Of a stretch of DNA of 41,805 bases, positions 1 to 7,895 are shown one piece after another; the stretch's first letter is position 1, and every line of letters begins with the position of its first letter. Made by a program: the position numbers and the translations under genes. This DNA is from Chrysochromulina parva (lineage: Eukaryota; Haptophyta; Prymnesiales; Chrysochromulinaceae): positions 1 to 41,805 of the forward strand of contig PJAB01000108.1 in NCBI GenBank assembly GCA_002887195.1, in the 5' to 3' direction. A model generated the notes under the pieces. That model saw nothing but the letters and a program-made list of their open reading frames with translations. It did no database searches and had not been told where the DNA came from.

Positions 1-385
1 TCGCTGCCACGTGACCCTCAGTATACGATTGGCAGAGCAGGCAGAGCACCCCGGCGCCGGTGACGGAGAGCGAGCGCACGCGACCCACAGTTGGTGGCGG
101 GCTGGTGGCGCGGCCAGCTGCACTGGTGGCACTGAACACATTCGCAGCGGACAGGAGCAGGGCAAGGACGAAGCCCTTCGGACCAATGGACATTGCGGAA
201 TCCCAGGTAAGATCTCTGCGTCGTCAATGCCGCCTCCTTAAAATAGTACGCTTCGACCTGTTCAACGCTGCCGGAACGACGTCGGGTTCGTGTCGGAAAT
301 GGAATTCCTCTCAGAATTTTCCAAAGAGTGCTGCCATATTTGGATACTCCTCGCACCCTAATTTGGTAGCAAAAAACACCGATCG
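1..385. other. No gene supported; upstream region of the first sulfotransferase-like gene
   Basis: No convincing coding signal was found on either strand. The frame used by the downstream gene has a TAA stop at 359-361, so that gene cannot extend upstream without splicing. An ATG at 186 in good context is followed by seven codons and then a strong 5' splice donor (CAG/GTAAGA, junction after base 206). None of the acceptor-like AG sites I checked (314, 328, 369) joins this short exon to the frame starting at 386. It could belong to a 5' UTR intron or to a different transcript. Confidence 0.4.
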
Positions 386-2032
386 ATGGTCTTCACCATG
401 CTGTGTGCCATCATGGCGATGCCACTGCAAATGCGCGCTGCGGGGCTAATCGAGCCGGTGGGCGTCAGCGGCCCCGCGACATCAGCGTCAGCGCCTAGTG
501 GGCCTCGGCCACTCCAGGCTTGTGCCGAGTGGGCGGCGGCGGGCGAATGCCGGACCAATTCGGCCTTTATGCATACACAGTGCCTCCTCGCGTGCCAGAA
601 GGCAGACGCGGCACATGCACCGGCCGCGAGGCCTGAACCGGCAGCGGCTGCCATCAAACACACGCCGGCAGTACAGTCATCGCCAGGGGATGGGATTCGT
701 ATCATTGATGAGACTCCACACGCACCGGGAACAGGATCACACAAGCCGGCAGAACAGACAATGCCAGCAGAAGAGACGGATCCCACCCCGACGACGCCAC
801 ACGCACCGGGAACGCACACATCGCCAGCAGACGAGACGGATCCCACACCGACAACGCACACACCGGGAACTCACACACCGGGAACAGGGGCAGCACACAC
901 ACCTGGAACAGGGGCACACACGCCGGGAACGCCAGCAACACACACCCCGGCGACACACCCCCCGGCGACACCGCATATTCGCCCGCAGGTGCTGGTCATC
1001 GTCTCGGACCACGGAAGCGGAACGACGAACTTCGGGGCAGCGCTCGATACTCACCCGTGCGTGTTCGACCTCGGGGAGCCCTTCGCACACGCCACGACGT
1101 TGTGGGCAAAGGCCAACGTCCCCGAATGCGATAACTCGAAGTTTCCGGACACCATCTTCAATGCGGACTCTGGCGCCCTCATGCATTCGAACAATCCGCA
1201 GCTGACACTGAAGATGGAAAATGCGATCAAACACAATCTTCTTCCTTCGATGAATCTCGCCCATGCCACTGCAGATATGTGCACGGGTCTGACCTACAAC
1301 CTCGCCGATTACTTTGTCCGCGCCCGCGATCTCATCTGCTCGGACGTGCCCGATCATATCTGCCCCGCAGCGGACTGCACGATCACGCTCAAGTTTTTCC
1401 CTCAGTTTGTCAACGCGGATACGCCGGGAGTGTTGATGAAGGACGAGCACACGTCGCAGTGTTCGACGGCGAAGAACACGCACGCGATGCAGGCGTGGAA
1501 GGACGGTCTCGAGTCGTTCAAGCAAAACCCGAAGGTCGCGTCGTTCACACTCGAGCGAAACGAGGCGAAGCGGCAATTCTCCGTGTTCCATCGGTTCACT
1601 CCTGCCGGCACCGAGTATGACTGCAGCATCCCGCGCTATGCGACCGAATTCGCAAACGTGTCGAAGTCCTACACCGATGGCCTGATCAGCATCGAGGACT
1701 GCTGGACAGGCGCTGCGGGTGCCGCATCGTGCCTGAGCAAAGCGCTCCACGAGGTTGGTCTGGACATGGAACCGATGGGTAAGGCGGGGACGGATGCAAT
1801 GGCGGGCACCGGCATCACGCACACATCCTTAAGTTGCACCACGAACCCGACATCCATCTTCAAGCGGCTCGCGAATGACGACGTGCAAGTGGTCAACCCC
1901 AAAGACCACTCGTGGCGAAAGAGCGATCATCACAACGCCTTCGAGGGACTGACGTTTGACGAGAAAGTGGAGGATGTCAGCGGTCCGACCCTTGTGCTTT
2001 CCCACACCACCCGTGCGTCTCGGCGTTCTTAG
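386..2032 (+). CDS. Secreted sulfotransferase-like protein with ShKT-like module and Thr/Pro stalk
   Basis: A 548-residue protein, probably a PAPS-dependent sulfotransferase of the secretory pathway acting on glycans or other secreted substrates. The first ~20 residues are hydrophobic and could be a signal peptide. Residues 46-70 hold a four-cysteine module (C-x8-C-x10-C-x3-C with WA..GEC spacing) that resembles the ShKT-like repeats seen in many protist secreted enzymes. Residues ~110-198 are a Thr/Pro/His-rich stalk likely to be O-glycosylated. The catalytic region starts at residue 202 with VLVIVSDHGSGTT, a match to the 5'-phosphosulfate loop of Sulfotransfer_3-like proteins, followed by HP and GEPF motifs. 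LERNEAKRQFS at 389-399 fits the 3'-phosphate-binding R..S element. A clear paralogue lies at 11226-12761 but is membrane anchored instead. The substrate is unknown. ATG at 386 is the only in-frame ATG after the upstream stop. Confidence 0.75.
   Translation: MVFTMLCAIMAMPLQMRAAGLIEPVGVSGPATSASAPSGPRPLQACAEWAAAGECRTNSAFMHTQCLLACQKADAAHAPAARPEPAAAAIKHTPAVQSSPGDGIRIIDETPHAPGTGSHKPAEQTMPAEETDPTPTTPHAPGTHTSPADETDPTPTTHTPGTHTPGTGAAHTPGTGAHTPGTPATHTPATHPPATPHIRPQVLVIVSDHGSGTTNFGAALDTHPCVFDLGEPFAHATTLWAKANVPECDNSKFPDTIFNADSGALMHSNNPQLTLKMENAIKHNLLPSMNLAHATADMCTGLTYNLADYFVRARDLICSDVPDHICPAADCTITLKFFPQFVNADTPGVLMKDEHTSQCSTAKNTHAMQAWKDGLESFKQNPKVASFTLERNEAKRQFSVFHRFTPAGTEYDCSIPRYATEFANVSKSYTDGLISIEDCWTGAAGAASCLSKALHEVGLDMEPMGKAGTDAMAGTGITHTSLSCTTNPTSIFKRLANDDVQVVNPKDHSWRKSDHHNAFEGLTFDEKVEDVSGPTLVLSHTTRASRRS
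712..975 (+). repeat. Degenerate tandem repeats encoding the Thr/Pro stalk
   Basis: The DNA is built from degenerate units around CACACACCGGGAACA. They encode repeated HTPGT, HAPGT and DETDPTPTT blocks; one ~17-residue block (E/DETDPTPTT plus APGT) occurs twice. The segment is in frame with the surrounding sulfotransferase-like gene and forms the linker between its cysteine module and the catalytic domain. Length polymorphism between strains is likely. Confidence 0.7.
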
Positions 2033-2241
2033 TGGGAGCATCGTGAGTCTCGGCGTACCGCTACCCGAATCCGAAAGCGAAACCGTCGCAGTCGCAAATG
2101 GAACCGAATGCTAATGAAATGCATGTACTGTACTGAACGACCATAGTGCGGGGAGCGGCGGTGCAAAGTGTGTAGGTTCCTGACAAGTTCCATGTGTTTC
2201 AATGATGTGCCGGGCGTGTCGCGTGCGGGATGAATCTAGAT

Positions 2242-3393
2242 TCACACTCTGACTCTACTCTGACCCACCGCCACCCTCTCGAGAGCGACGTGAAGCTCCT
2301 GCATCTGAAAGGGTCCGCTCTGAGCGGAGACGAGGTCGATCGTCCGAAAGGCGCTCGTCTCGGCGAGCCACGGGCGGGCTGTCTCGAGCATCTCACGCAT
2401 CGCCGGCACGTCCCACGCGTGGAAGTGGCTCTGGTGCACGTCGTGGTTGCGATGCACAGTGCGCAGCCACGACATCAACCGATGCGCGGGTCGCTGCGCC
2501 GTGAGCGGCGCCCCTGGGCACGGTGCCTGCTTCGCGAACTCCGCAGAGTTGGCAAACTGACGCATCTGAAGCTCCGTCGGGCGGTTGGCCAGCACCCACG
2601 CGGCGATTTCAAGGATGAACACGCCCTGCGAGATGGACGACTCTGTGCCGTGTATCCTATCACTGCGCGAGAGCAGCGGCGCTGCCTTGTGTTTATGCTT
2701 GAGAGCAAATCGGTGGTCGCTCACCAGATGCTCCGGCGTGGGCGGCAGGCGCAGCCGATCGCCGTTTTGCCGCTCGGCGCACGCATCGGGAACCGCGAAG
2801 AGGATGCAGCCGCCCGGTCGCACCACGCGTAGCCACGCCTTCAGCGCCCCAATTGGATCGGCCATGTGCTCGAGTACGTGGAACGCCATCAGCCCGTCAT
2901 ACGAGCTGTCAGCCACGTTGCTGAGCACTTGCGCGTCATCGACTACATCGATGTGCGGCACGCTCTTGCCGTTGAAGCAATTCTTGCGCAGAAGCGCCTC
3001 GTCGTTCGTGAAATCCGCCGTGTGCACAACCACTTTGGCCTTGATGTGGTCAGGCAGGTGCGGCGTGAAACGATTCGGCATGAGACACGGACCTATCTCC
3101 AAAATTGTCAGCGGCTGTTGGCGCCGCTCAAAGATGCTCGCAAACCGGCTGGCGGACCATTGTGCGCGCCAGGACTCCTGCGGCCTGCCCTCCGTAGCGT
3201 TGCATCGACGATGGCCAAGGTGCGGAAACGCAGCGCTTGTCAGGTTGTGCCGGAGCCGCCACCGCTCGTCCGCGTCATCGCTGCTCTCGCTGCCGCCCGA
3301 TGAGGCGGACCGGTGGTCGTGCTCAACGAGTTCGACGCACGTGGAGGGCGCTTGAGCAGCAGGAGTGCTGGCGCGATCGGAACGACCCTGCAT
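2242..3393 (-). CDS. Class I SAM-dependent methyltransferase (Methyltransf_11/23 type)
   Basis: A 383-residue protein starting at an ATG at 3393. Residues 1-90 are low complexity (Ser/Asp/His-rich) with no clear targeting signal. The Rossmann methyltransferase core begins with motif I ILEIGPCLMPN (98-107), continues with an acidic/Asp region around 149-153, then HVLEH (172-176) and the post-motif III segment VVRPGGCILFAVPD (190-203). That order is typical of small-molecule or glycan methyltransferases. The C-terminal part, with HRNHDVHQSHFHAW near residue 325, is unlike the minimal family and may bind substrate. It sits just downstream on the map of a sulfotransferase-like gene on the opposite strand (convergent, 209 bases apart). 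A repeat shared with the next minus-strand gene begins 8 bases before its ATG. The substrate cannot be read from sequence. Confidence 0.8.
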   Translation of the reverse strand: MQGRSDRASTPAAQAPSTCVELVEHDHRSASSGGSESSDDADERWRLRHNLTSAAFPHLGHRRCNATEGRPQESWRAQWSASRFASIFERRQQPLTILEIGPCLMPNRFTPHLPDHIKAKVVVHTADFTNDEALLRKNCFNGKSVPHIDVVDDAQVLSNVADSSYDGLMAFHVLEHMADPIGALKAWLRVVRPGGCILFAVPDACAERQNGDRLRLPPTPEHLVSDHRFALKHKHKAAPLLSRSDRIHGTESSISQGVFILEIAAWVLANRPTELQMRQFANSAEFAKQAPCPGAPLTAQRPAHRLMSWLRTVHRNHDVHQSHFHAWDVPAMREMLETARPWLAETSAFRTIDLVSAQSGPFQMQELHVALERVAVGQSRVRV

Positions 3394-3810
3394 ATTGGGC
3401 GAAACAAGACACAGTGATGACCTGCAACCAAATCTCGGACACGCGCTGGGGAGCGTTAAGCGGGTAAAGCAACCGCATATTCACCGTGCATTCACAGGCA
3501 TTCATCAAATTCACATCAACACGTGCATTCACGGAAAAGCTGCTGTTCAAAGCGCGCCTCTACACCGGGGGAGCTGGGACACACACGGGACACACGGGCG
3601 CACACGGGCACTGGTATCGCTGTGGACGGAGGCGTGGCCGACACCAGCCTCGCTATTTTTACACAGGCCGTTATTGACTGAGATGCCTCACAGCGCCATA
3701 TTTCTATTTGGGTAAGAGGCTATTTTGTCTCTTTTGTCTCACTCCGTCCTGAATTCGGCTAAATTCAAAGTGAAGTATAAGGCCATAACTCCCCGCCGTC
3801 ATCGCTCACC
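3394..3810. other. Intergenic: 5' region of the methyltransferase gene, 3' flank of the AAA gene
   Basis: No gene seen. It contains repeat copy 1 (3401-3535). It also has a short tract of CACACGGG-type words (about 3578-3612) that recur on the other strand near 24060, 25810-25850 and 25916-25945. The remainder (3650-3790) is AT-richer, as expected for a 3' flank. Confidence 0.5.
3401..3535 (-). repeat. Copy 1 of a repeat located 5' of minus-strand genes
   Basis: This segment aligns with 5783-5905. Shared blocks in order are GAAAC[AG]AGACAC, GACCTGCAACCAA, CGCT(G)GGG, GCGTTAAGCGGGTAAA and then several ATTCAC/CATTCAC words. Copy 1 starts only 8 bases upstream of the methyltransferase ATG, so it would form most of that gene's 5' leader or core promoter. 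Confidence 0.7.
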
Positions 3811-5610
3811 TCAAACGCCCTCACTCGCCATCATCATACCCGTACCGCCACTCCCTCGTCGCTGCTCCTGTTCGCCCGCCTCCTGCACCGTCATCCCCTC
3901 GAGGTATCGCGTCACCGCCTCCTGGTAGGGCTCCAAAGGGGGCAGCTCGTCGGGTCCCATCGGCGCGCCCGCGCGCAGCCTCGAACACACCCACTTGCGT
4001 TCGGCAGACTTGCACACGTTGAGGATGTCACGGCCGCTCAGCCCGGTCGCGCGATCCCCGAGCTGGCTCAGTGCGTTCGCGTCGAGCTGGCGGGCGTAGC
4101 GCGCAAAGATGCTCGCGCGGCCGGCGGCGTCGGGCGCCGGAAAGCTCACGCGCACATCGAAGCGGGAGATGAGAGCCGGGTCGAGGTCTCGCGGTCGGTT
4201 GGTCGCCCCGATGAGCGCGACGTGCTGCCCAGCATCGAGACCATCCATGTGCCGAAGCAGCGTCGACAGCATTCGGCGCGACGCCTCGTGCATCTCTTTG
4301 GCACGCGTGCCGCCGAGGGCATCGATCTCATCTAGGAAGAGCACACAGGGGCCGAGCTGCTCGCACCGAGCGAAGAGGGTAGCGAGCTTCTGCTCTCCCT
4401 CGCCGTACCACTTCGAGATGAGCGCCTCGAGCGGCGCCGCGACGAGCGGCAGCTCGGCCGCCTCGGCCGCGAGCCGCGCCGCCATCGTCTTGCCCGTGCC
4501 TGGCGGCCCGAAGAAGAGCAGTGCAGTCGGGCGCGGAGCCGTCACGGCCTCTCCCGCGCGCGTCCCGCGCCGCGTGTGCTCAAAGGCCTCCGGGTGCTTG
4601 AGAGGGAAGAGGAGCCCCTCCTCGACGGCCTCGCGCACGTGCTCCGCGCCGGCGAGGCTCGACCAGCCGTCGGTCGCACGCGCCGTGCCGGGCGCGGGCG
4701 CGGGGTAGACTCGCACCCCGAGCTCGCCGAGAATCGTCAGGGCGTCGTCGTGGGCGTCGTCGTCCTCGGCGGGTGGGCGCGCCGTGTCGGGCGAGGTCGT
4801 TGACGAAGCCGATGAGCTGGCGCGCGCCCCCCGCGCCGGTGCCGGCGAGCTCCCAGGAGCAGAAGGCACTTTGAGCGGCGGCACCACGGCCGCGGCCGCG
4901 GCAGAGGCGGCGGCGGCCGCCTCATTGACCCAAGAGGGCTTCTTGGCTGCAGGCCACGGATTCGGCGCCAGCGGTTCAGCTGCGGCCGCACTCTCAGGTG
5001 CAGCTGGCGGCGCCGAGAGCGCAGGCATCGTCTTCAGGAAGTTGTCGAGGGCGATGAGTGGACCATCCTTAATGGAGCGGGCGGCGACGTCTTCTCGCGA
5101 CATCGCGCGCTGAGCAGCCGTGGCGAGCGCCTTTGCCATCTGCATCGACAGGCGAGGCGCCTCAAAGGTCAACCAGCCGGGCTGCAAGCGCGGTCGCGCG
5201 AGCATGGGCCTCTCACTCGTCGAAATCATCTCGAGAGAGTGAGGTATTTGCAGCTGCAGCTGCACGCTCTCACCCGCCTGGAGTAGCGCGTGGAATGCCA
5301 CGCCGCTGCCTCCACGCCTCGTCGCGACAACAGACCAGTCGTTCCGTCCGGCCATGGCGGCTTCCAGCACGCCCACCGCATCCACATCCGACAGAGTCGA
5401 CAATACAACTCGCACACCGCCTTGTGATGCCTCGCCGAGCCTCACGGGCGTCGTCGGAAACGCCTCGAGCGTGTGCCGAAGAAGCAGCTCGGCGGACTTG
5501 AGCGGCTCGGTGGCATTGCTCTCCACTATCAGCCGAGCTTGCGACGCGAACGTGCGTGCCGGCAGGAGCAGCAACTTCCGACTCGCGCAGTGCAAAACCC
5601 TCGACAACAT
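3811..5610 (-). CDS. AAA+ ATPase of the katanin/spastin/Msp1-like group, probably mitochondrial
   Basis: A 599-residue protein with one C-terminal AAA+ module. Residues 1-28 are rich in Arg, Leu, Ala and Ser with no acidic residues, a typical mitochondrial presequence, so I keep the ATG at 5610. Residues ~195-290 are a low-complexity Ala/Pro/Ser linker. In the AAA domain: Walker A GPPGTGKT (368-375), pore-loop region SKWYGEGEQKLATLF (399-413), Walker B VLFLDEID (423-430), sensor 1 in GATNRP (468-473), and an arginine finger in SRFD (R483). All key residues are present, so it should hydrolyse ATP and remodel or extract proteins as a hexamer. The GATNRP...LD..L.SRF pattern places it in the classic AAA clade. 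The N-terminal ~190 residues match no domain I recognise and probably choose the substrate. Confidence 0.85.
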   Translation of the reverse strand: MLSRVLHCASRKLLLLPARTFASQARLIVESNATEPLKSAELLLRHTLEAFPTTPVRLGEASQGGVRVVLSTLSDVDAVGVLEAAMAGRNDWSVVATRRGGSGVAFHALLQAGESVQLQLQIPHSLEMISTSERPMLARPRLQPGWLTFEAPRLSMQMAKALATAAQRAMSREDVAARSIKDGPLIALDNFLKTMPALSAPPAAPESAAAAEPLAPNPWPAAKKPSWVNEAAAAASAAAAAVVPPLKVPSAPGSSPAPARGARASSSASSTTSPDTARPPAEDDDAHDDALTILGELGVRVYPAPAPGTARATDGWSSLAGAEHVREAVEEGLLFPLKHPEAFEHTRRGTRAGEAVTAPRPTALLFFGPPGTGKTMAARLAAEAAELPLVAAPLEALISKWYGEGEQKLATLFARCEQLGPCVLFLDEIDALGGTRAKEMHEASRRMLSTLLRHMDGLDAGQHVALIGATNRPRDLDPALISRFDVRVSFPAPDAAGRASIFARYARQLDANALSQLGDRATGLSGRDILNVCKSAERKWVCSRLRAGAPMGPDELPPLEPYQEAVTRYLEGMTVQEAGEQEQRRGSGGTGMMMASEGV

Positions 5611-5782
5611 CGGAAACCAAGGGGTCCAGCACCAGGAGGTCGTGCTGCAGACTTGCGGAAATCGCTCACACGCTTGTTCTCAGCTCACGCTCACGTTCAC
5701 GTTCACGTTATTTTGCCGTGACGGCGAGATGCAAAGCCACATTCGCTCACGCTCAAATTCATTGTGCTCTTTTGTTAAACAG

Positions 5783-5905
5783 TGAAACGAGACACGGACT
5801 GAAGACCTGCAACCAATAGCGGAAACGCTCTTAAACGCTCTGGGGGGCGTTAAGCGGGTAAATTCATTCACATGCATTCACAATTCACCAACACGCACAA
5901 ACCAA
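5783..5905 (-). repeat. Copy 2 of the repeat located 5' of minus-strand genes
   Basis: Partner of 3401-3535, with the same ordered blocks, including an exact GCGTTAAGCGGGTAAA match at 5847-5862. It lies 173 bases upstream of the AAA ATPase ATG. The two copies have the same orientation relative to the two neighbouring minus-strand genes. Copy 2 carries a duplicated AAACGCTC word that copy 1 lacks. Confidence 0.7.
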
Positions 5906-6039
5906 ACTCAAGAGCGTGAAGTGCAACACCTCGTACACATCACAGTCGCTTCATTCACACCGAGCTAATATGTCACACGAGTTCACACATTGAATTCACA
6001 CCGAGTTCAATCCGGATTCACATATTTACTAATGTACTC

Positions 6040-6086
6040 GGCACCGAAACCACTTACCAAAACTGAGGGCAAGCGATTTCGGTGCC
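6040..6086. repeat. Inverted repeat with 10-base perfect arms
   Basis: GGCACCGAAA (6040-6049) is the exact reverse complement of TTTCGGTGCC (6077-6086), with a 27-base loop. It lies 81 bases upstream of the ATG at 6167, so it could be a paired protein-binding site or a hairpin in the 5' leader. The function is not shown by the sequence. Confidence 0.6.
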
Positions 6087-6166
6087 CTACTTATAGGATT
6101 TCACGGGTACTGTAATTCCTTCCGTCCCAACTTACGTTCCAAAGTTGGGACCGGGGGCTGATCGGG

Positions 6167-6742
6167 ATGAAGGAGTCGCAAAAGTGGCTGCACGAGCTCT
6201 TCGACTTGCTCGCATTCGTGTCGGCCTTCTTCTCCACGGTCTCATTAGTGCCGCTGCTCGCTTTCGACGCGTCCGACTACGCCGACGCCGACTCGCGCGC
6301 CTTTGCGCGCACCCCATCTCGTGGGGAACACCAAATCTCGTGGGCAATTTCGTTTTGGGCGCCGCTGTCCTGCGTGCTCTCGTGCCTGTCGCTCGTCGCG
6401 GCCATTCTAGGGCGCATGCTGAGCATCGCCGAGGATCGCCAGAACGGCACGCTGCGCGCGCGCCTGAACAAGATCAACTTGTTCTTACTTGTGTTCGCGT
6501 TGGTGACGGTCATGCTGAGCATCATCTTATTCCCCATTGCGCTCTATTACTCGGGCTTTATAATGTTCGTGGACGAAATCGTTTGGGACTCGAATCAGTG
6601 GTTCACGCTCGGTGCCTCTTTTATGGCTATATCGGCCACCCTCATTGTCATCTCGTTTGGCACGCTCGCGCTAGTATACTGCTGCCAGCACAAGCCCCAG
6701 GAGGGCGCCGCGCACCTCACTCAGTCTGAGATCTCAGTTTGA
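6167..6742 (+). CDS. Four-helix integral membrane protein, unknown function
   Basis: A 191-residue protein with four strongly hydrophobic segments at about residues 11-33, 58-82, 104-128 and 146-172. Charged loops separate them: an acidic loop at 34-48, a basic/polar loop at 83-103, and WDSNQW at 140-145. The tail is short and polar after a CC pair (172-173) that could be acylated. The layout, with both ends probably on the same side, is like tetraspan families such as claudins, but I see no family signature. The coding frame is clean and the ATG at 6167 is the first after an in-frame stop region. Confidence 0.65.
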   Translation: MKESQKWLHELFDLLAFVSAFFSTVSLVPLLAFDASDYADADSRAFARTPSRGEHQISWAISFWAPLSCVLSCLSLVAAILGRMLSIAEDRQNGTLRARLNKINLFLLVFALVTVMLSIILFPIALYYSGFIMFVDEIVWDSNQWFTLGASFMAISATLIVISFGTLALVYCCQHKPQEGAAHLTQSEISV

Positions 6743-6777
6743 AATCAGGGATATTCAGGTAGGCGCGCCACCTATTT

Positions 6778-6985
6778 AAGGGATGCATTTGGGAGGACGA
6801 TCAATTTAGTCGAGGCCGGAGGAGTTGGTCACATCACGCGACCCGCCCCGGACCCCAATTAGTGAGGCCGGAGGGGGCGGCGGCAATTGGGCGGCGGATA
6901 CGTAAATAGGTTAGGAATACTCAAAAGGTTGGGGCTTCCAAGTTGGGGGGGGGGGTAGGTACACTCAAAATACTTGGGGGTGAAC
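6778..6985. repeat. Dispersed repeat, copy A
   Basis: It begins AAGGGATGCATT, then GGAGGACGATC, TTTAGTCGAGGCCGGAGGAG, TTGGTC, CATCACGCGACCCGCC and CCCAATTAGTGA. It then has GCGGCGGATACGTAAAT and finally two versions of TACTCAAAA..TTGGGG. The same order of blocks recurs at 7143-7272. Confidence 0.75.
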
Positions 6986-7073
6986 CGATACGGTGGAGAC
7001 GTATAATTTGGCGTCACTCATGAGGCTCGGGGTTAGCCGGGGGTGTGGGCTCTGGGCTGCATGCTGGGCTGCC

Positions 7074-7272
7074 GGACCCCCAATTAGTGAACCGGGCAGA
7101 TACGTAAATTTAGGTACACTCAAAATACTTGGGCACCCATTAAAGGGATGCATTAGGGAGGACGATCCATTTAGTCGAGGCCGGAGGAGTTGGTCGCATC
7201 ACGCGACCCGCCCCCGACCCCCAATTAGTGAACGGGGCGGCGGATATGTATTTATACTCAAAAAGTTTGGGG
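7074..7272. repeat. Dispersed repeat, partial copy and copy B
   Basis: A partial copy (7074-7133) has GACCCCCAATTAGTGA, GATACGTAAATTTAGGTACACTCAAAATACTTGGG and no 5' half. Copy B (7143-7272) repeats the full order of copy A at an offset of 365 bases, with scattered substitutions. The arrangement looks like partial tandem duplication of one older element. No coding potential or terminal inverted repeats were seen. Confidence 0.75.
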
Positions 7273-7895
7273 TATGAGGATTGTGTGCTAATTGTGTGCA
7301 AACCCAGATATTATTTCATATGATATGTGAAAGAATTTGTTAGAGCGTAGCAAAGGGGTAGTGGCTCAAGTCGACCCGGGGTGCCGTGTGCCGATCCAGG
7401 TTGTTATTTCACTATCCATCATCAAATATTTCATAACAAATCTATAACAAATTCCAGCATTGAGCGATAAGTATAATAGTTTCAACACTTTGTTTATTGA
7501 CGCGGCTCGCGGGTGCAGCCGGACCCGTTTGCGTTTCAACCTCGCGTCCATAAATCGAACTGACTCAGCTCCCAGCCGCCGGTGAAGCCGCCGGTAGCCC
7601 GGTAGCCGCCGCTCGCACTCGAGACAGCGCGTAATGAGCCTGAGAGTGCGTCGGACGTACGCCGGCGCGGGTCATGCAGCGTACGGCAGAGAGTCCCGCT
7701 AGTAAGTCGCGGTTACTCGTCGGGCCGTTCGGTTGATATGGGATTGGGTCTTGCCCACGGTCCTGCCGGTGTTGTCCTCCGTCCCCCCGCGCGCGTACTA
7801 ACCGCGTATTACACCCCGACACTCTCACGGTGTGGTCATGCCGGTGAGGTGAACTACAGGTTCGTGCCTATTGTCGTTGTTTTACATCAACTGAT

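Larger units (their letters stand above)
5611..6166. other. Divergent intergenic region between the AAA ATPase and a membrane-protein gene
   Basis: No gene seen. It holds a run of CACGTT/CACGCT words at about 5684-5710, repeat copy 2 (5783-5905), two TTCACACCGAG words (near 5953 and 5994), and a perfect 10-base inverted repeat (6040-6086). Both flanking genes read away from it, so promoters for both should lie here. Confidence 0.5.
6743..7895. other. Repeat-bearing, AT-richer intergenic region of about 1.15 kb
   Basis: No gene is supported. 6778-7272 carries a repeat family (listed separately) and a run of ten G at about 6945-6954. 7280-7500 is AT-rich with several ATTTCAT/ATAACAAAT words. 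7500-7880 returns to high GC without a convincing reading frame. I looked for tRNA-like folds here and found none that keep both promoter boxes. Confidence 0.5.

Noticed and set aside
737..1822. Long open frame on the minus strand across the first sulfotransferase-like gene
   Set aside because: Antisense shadow of a GC-rich gene; Arg/His-rich, no domain, and the + strand frame has clear motifs.
2585..3355. Open + strand frame across the methyltransferase gene
   Set aside because: Ser/Arg-rich shadow with no motif; the opposite strand carries the full methyltransferase signature.
6743..7895. Possible CRISPR-like or structured RNA array
   Set aside because: Only two to three irregular copies with long, unequal spacing in a eukaryotic context; no stable conserved fold seen.
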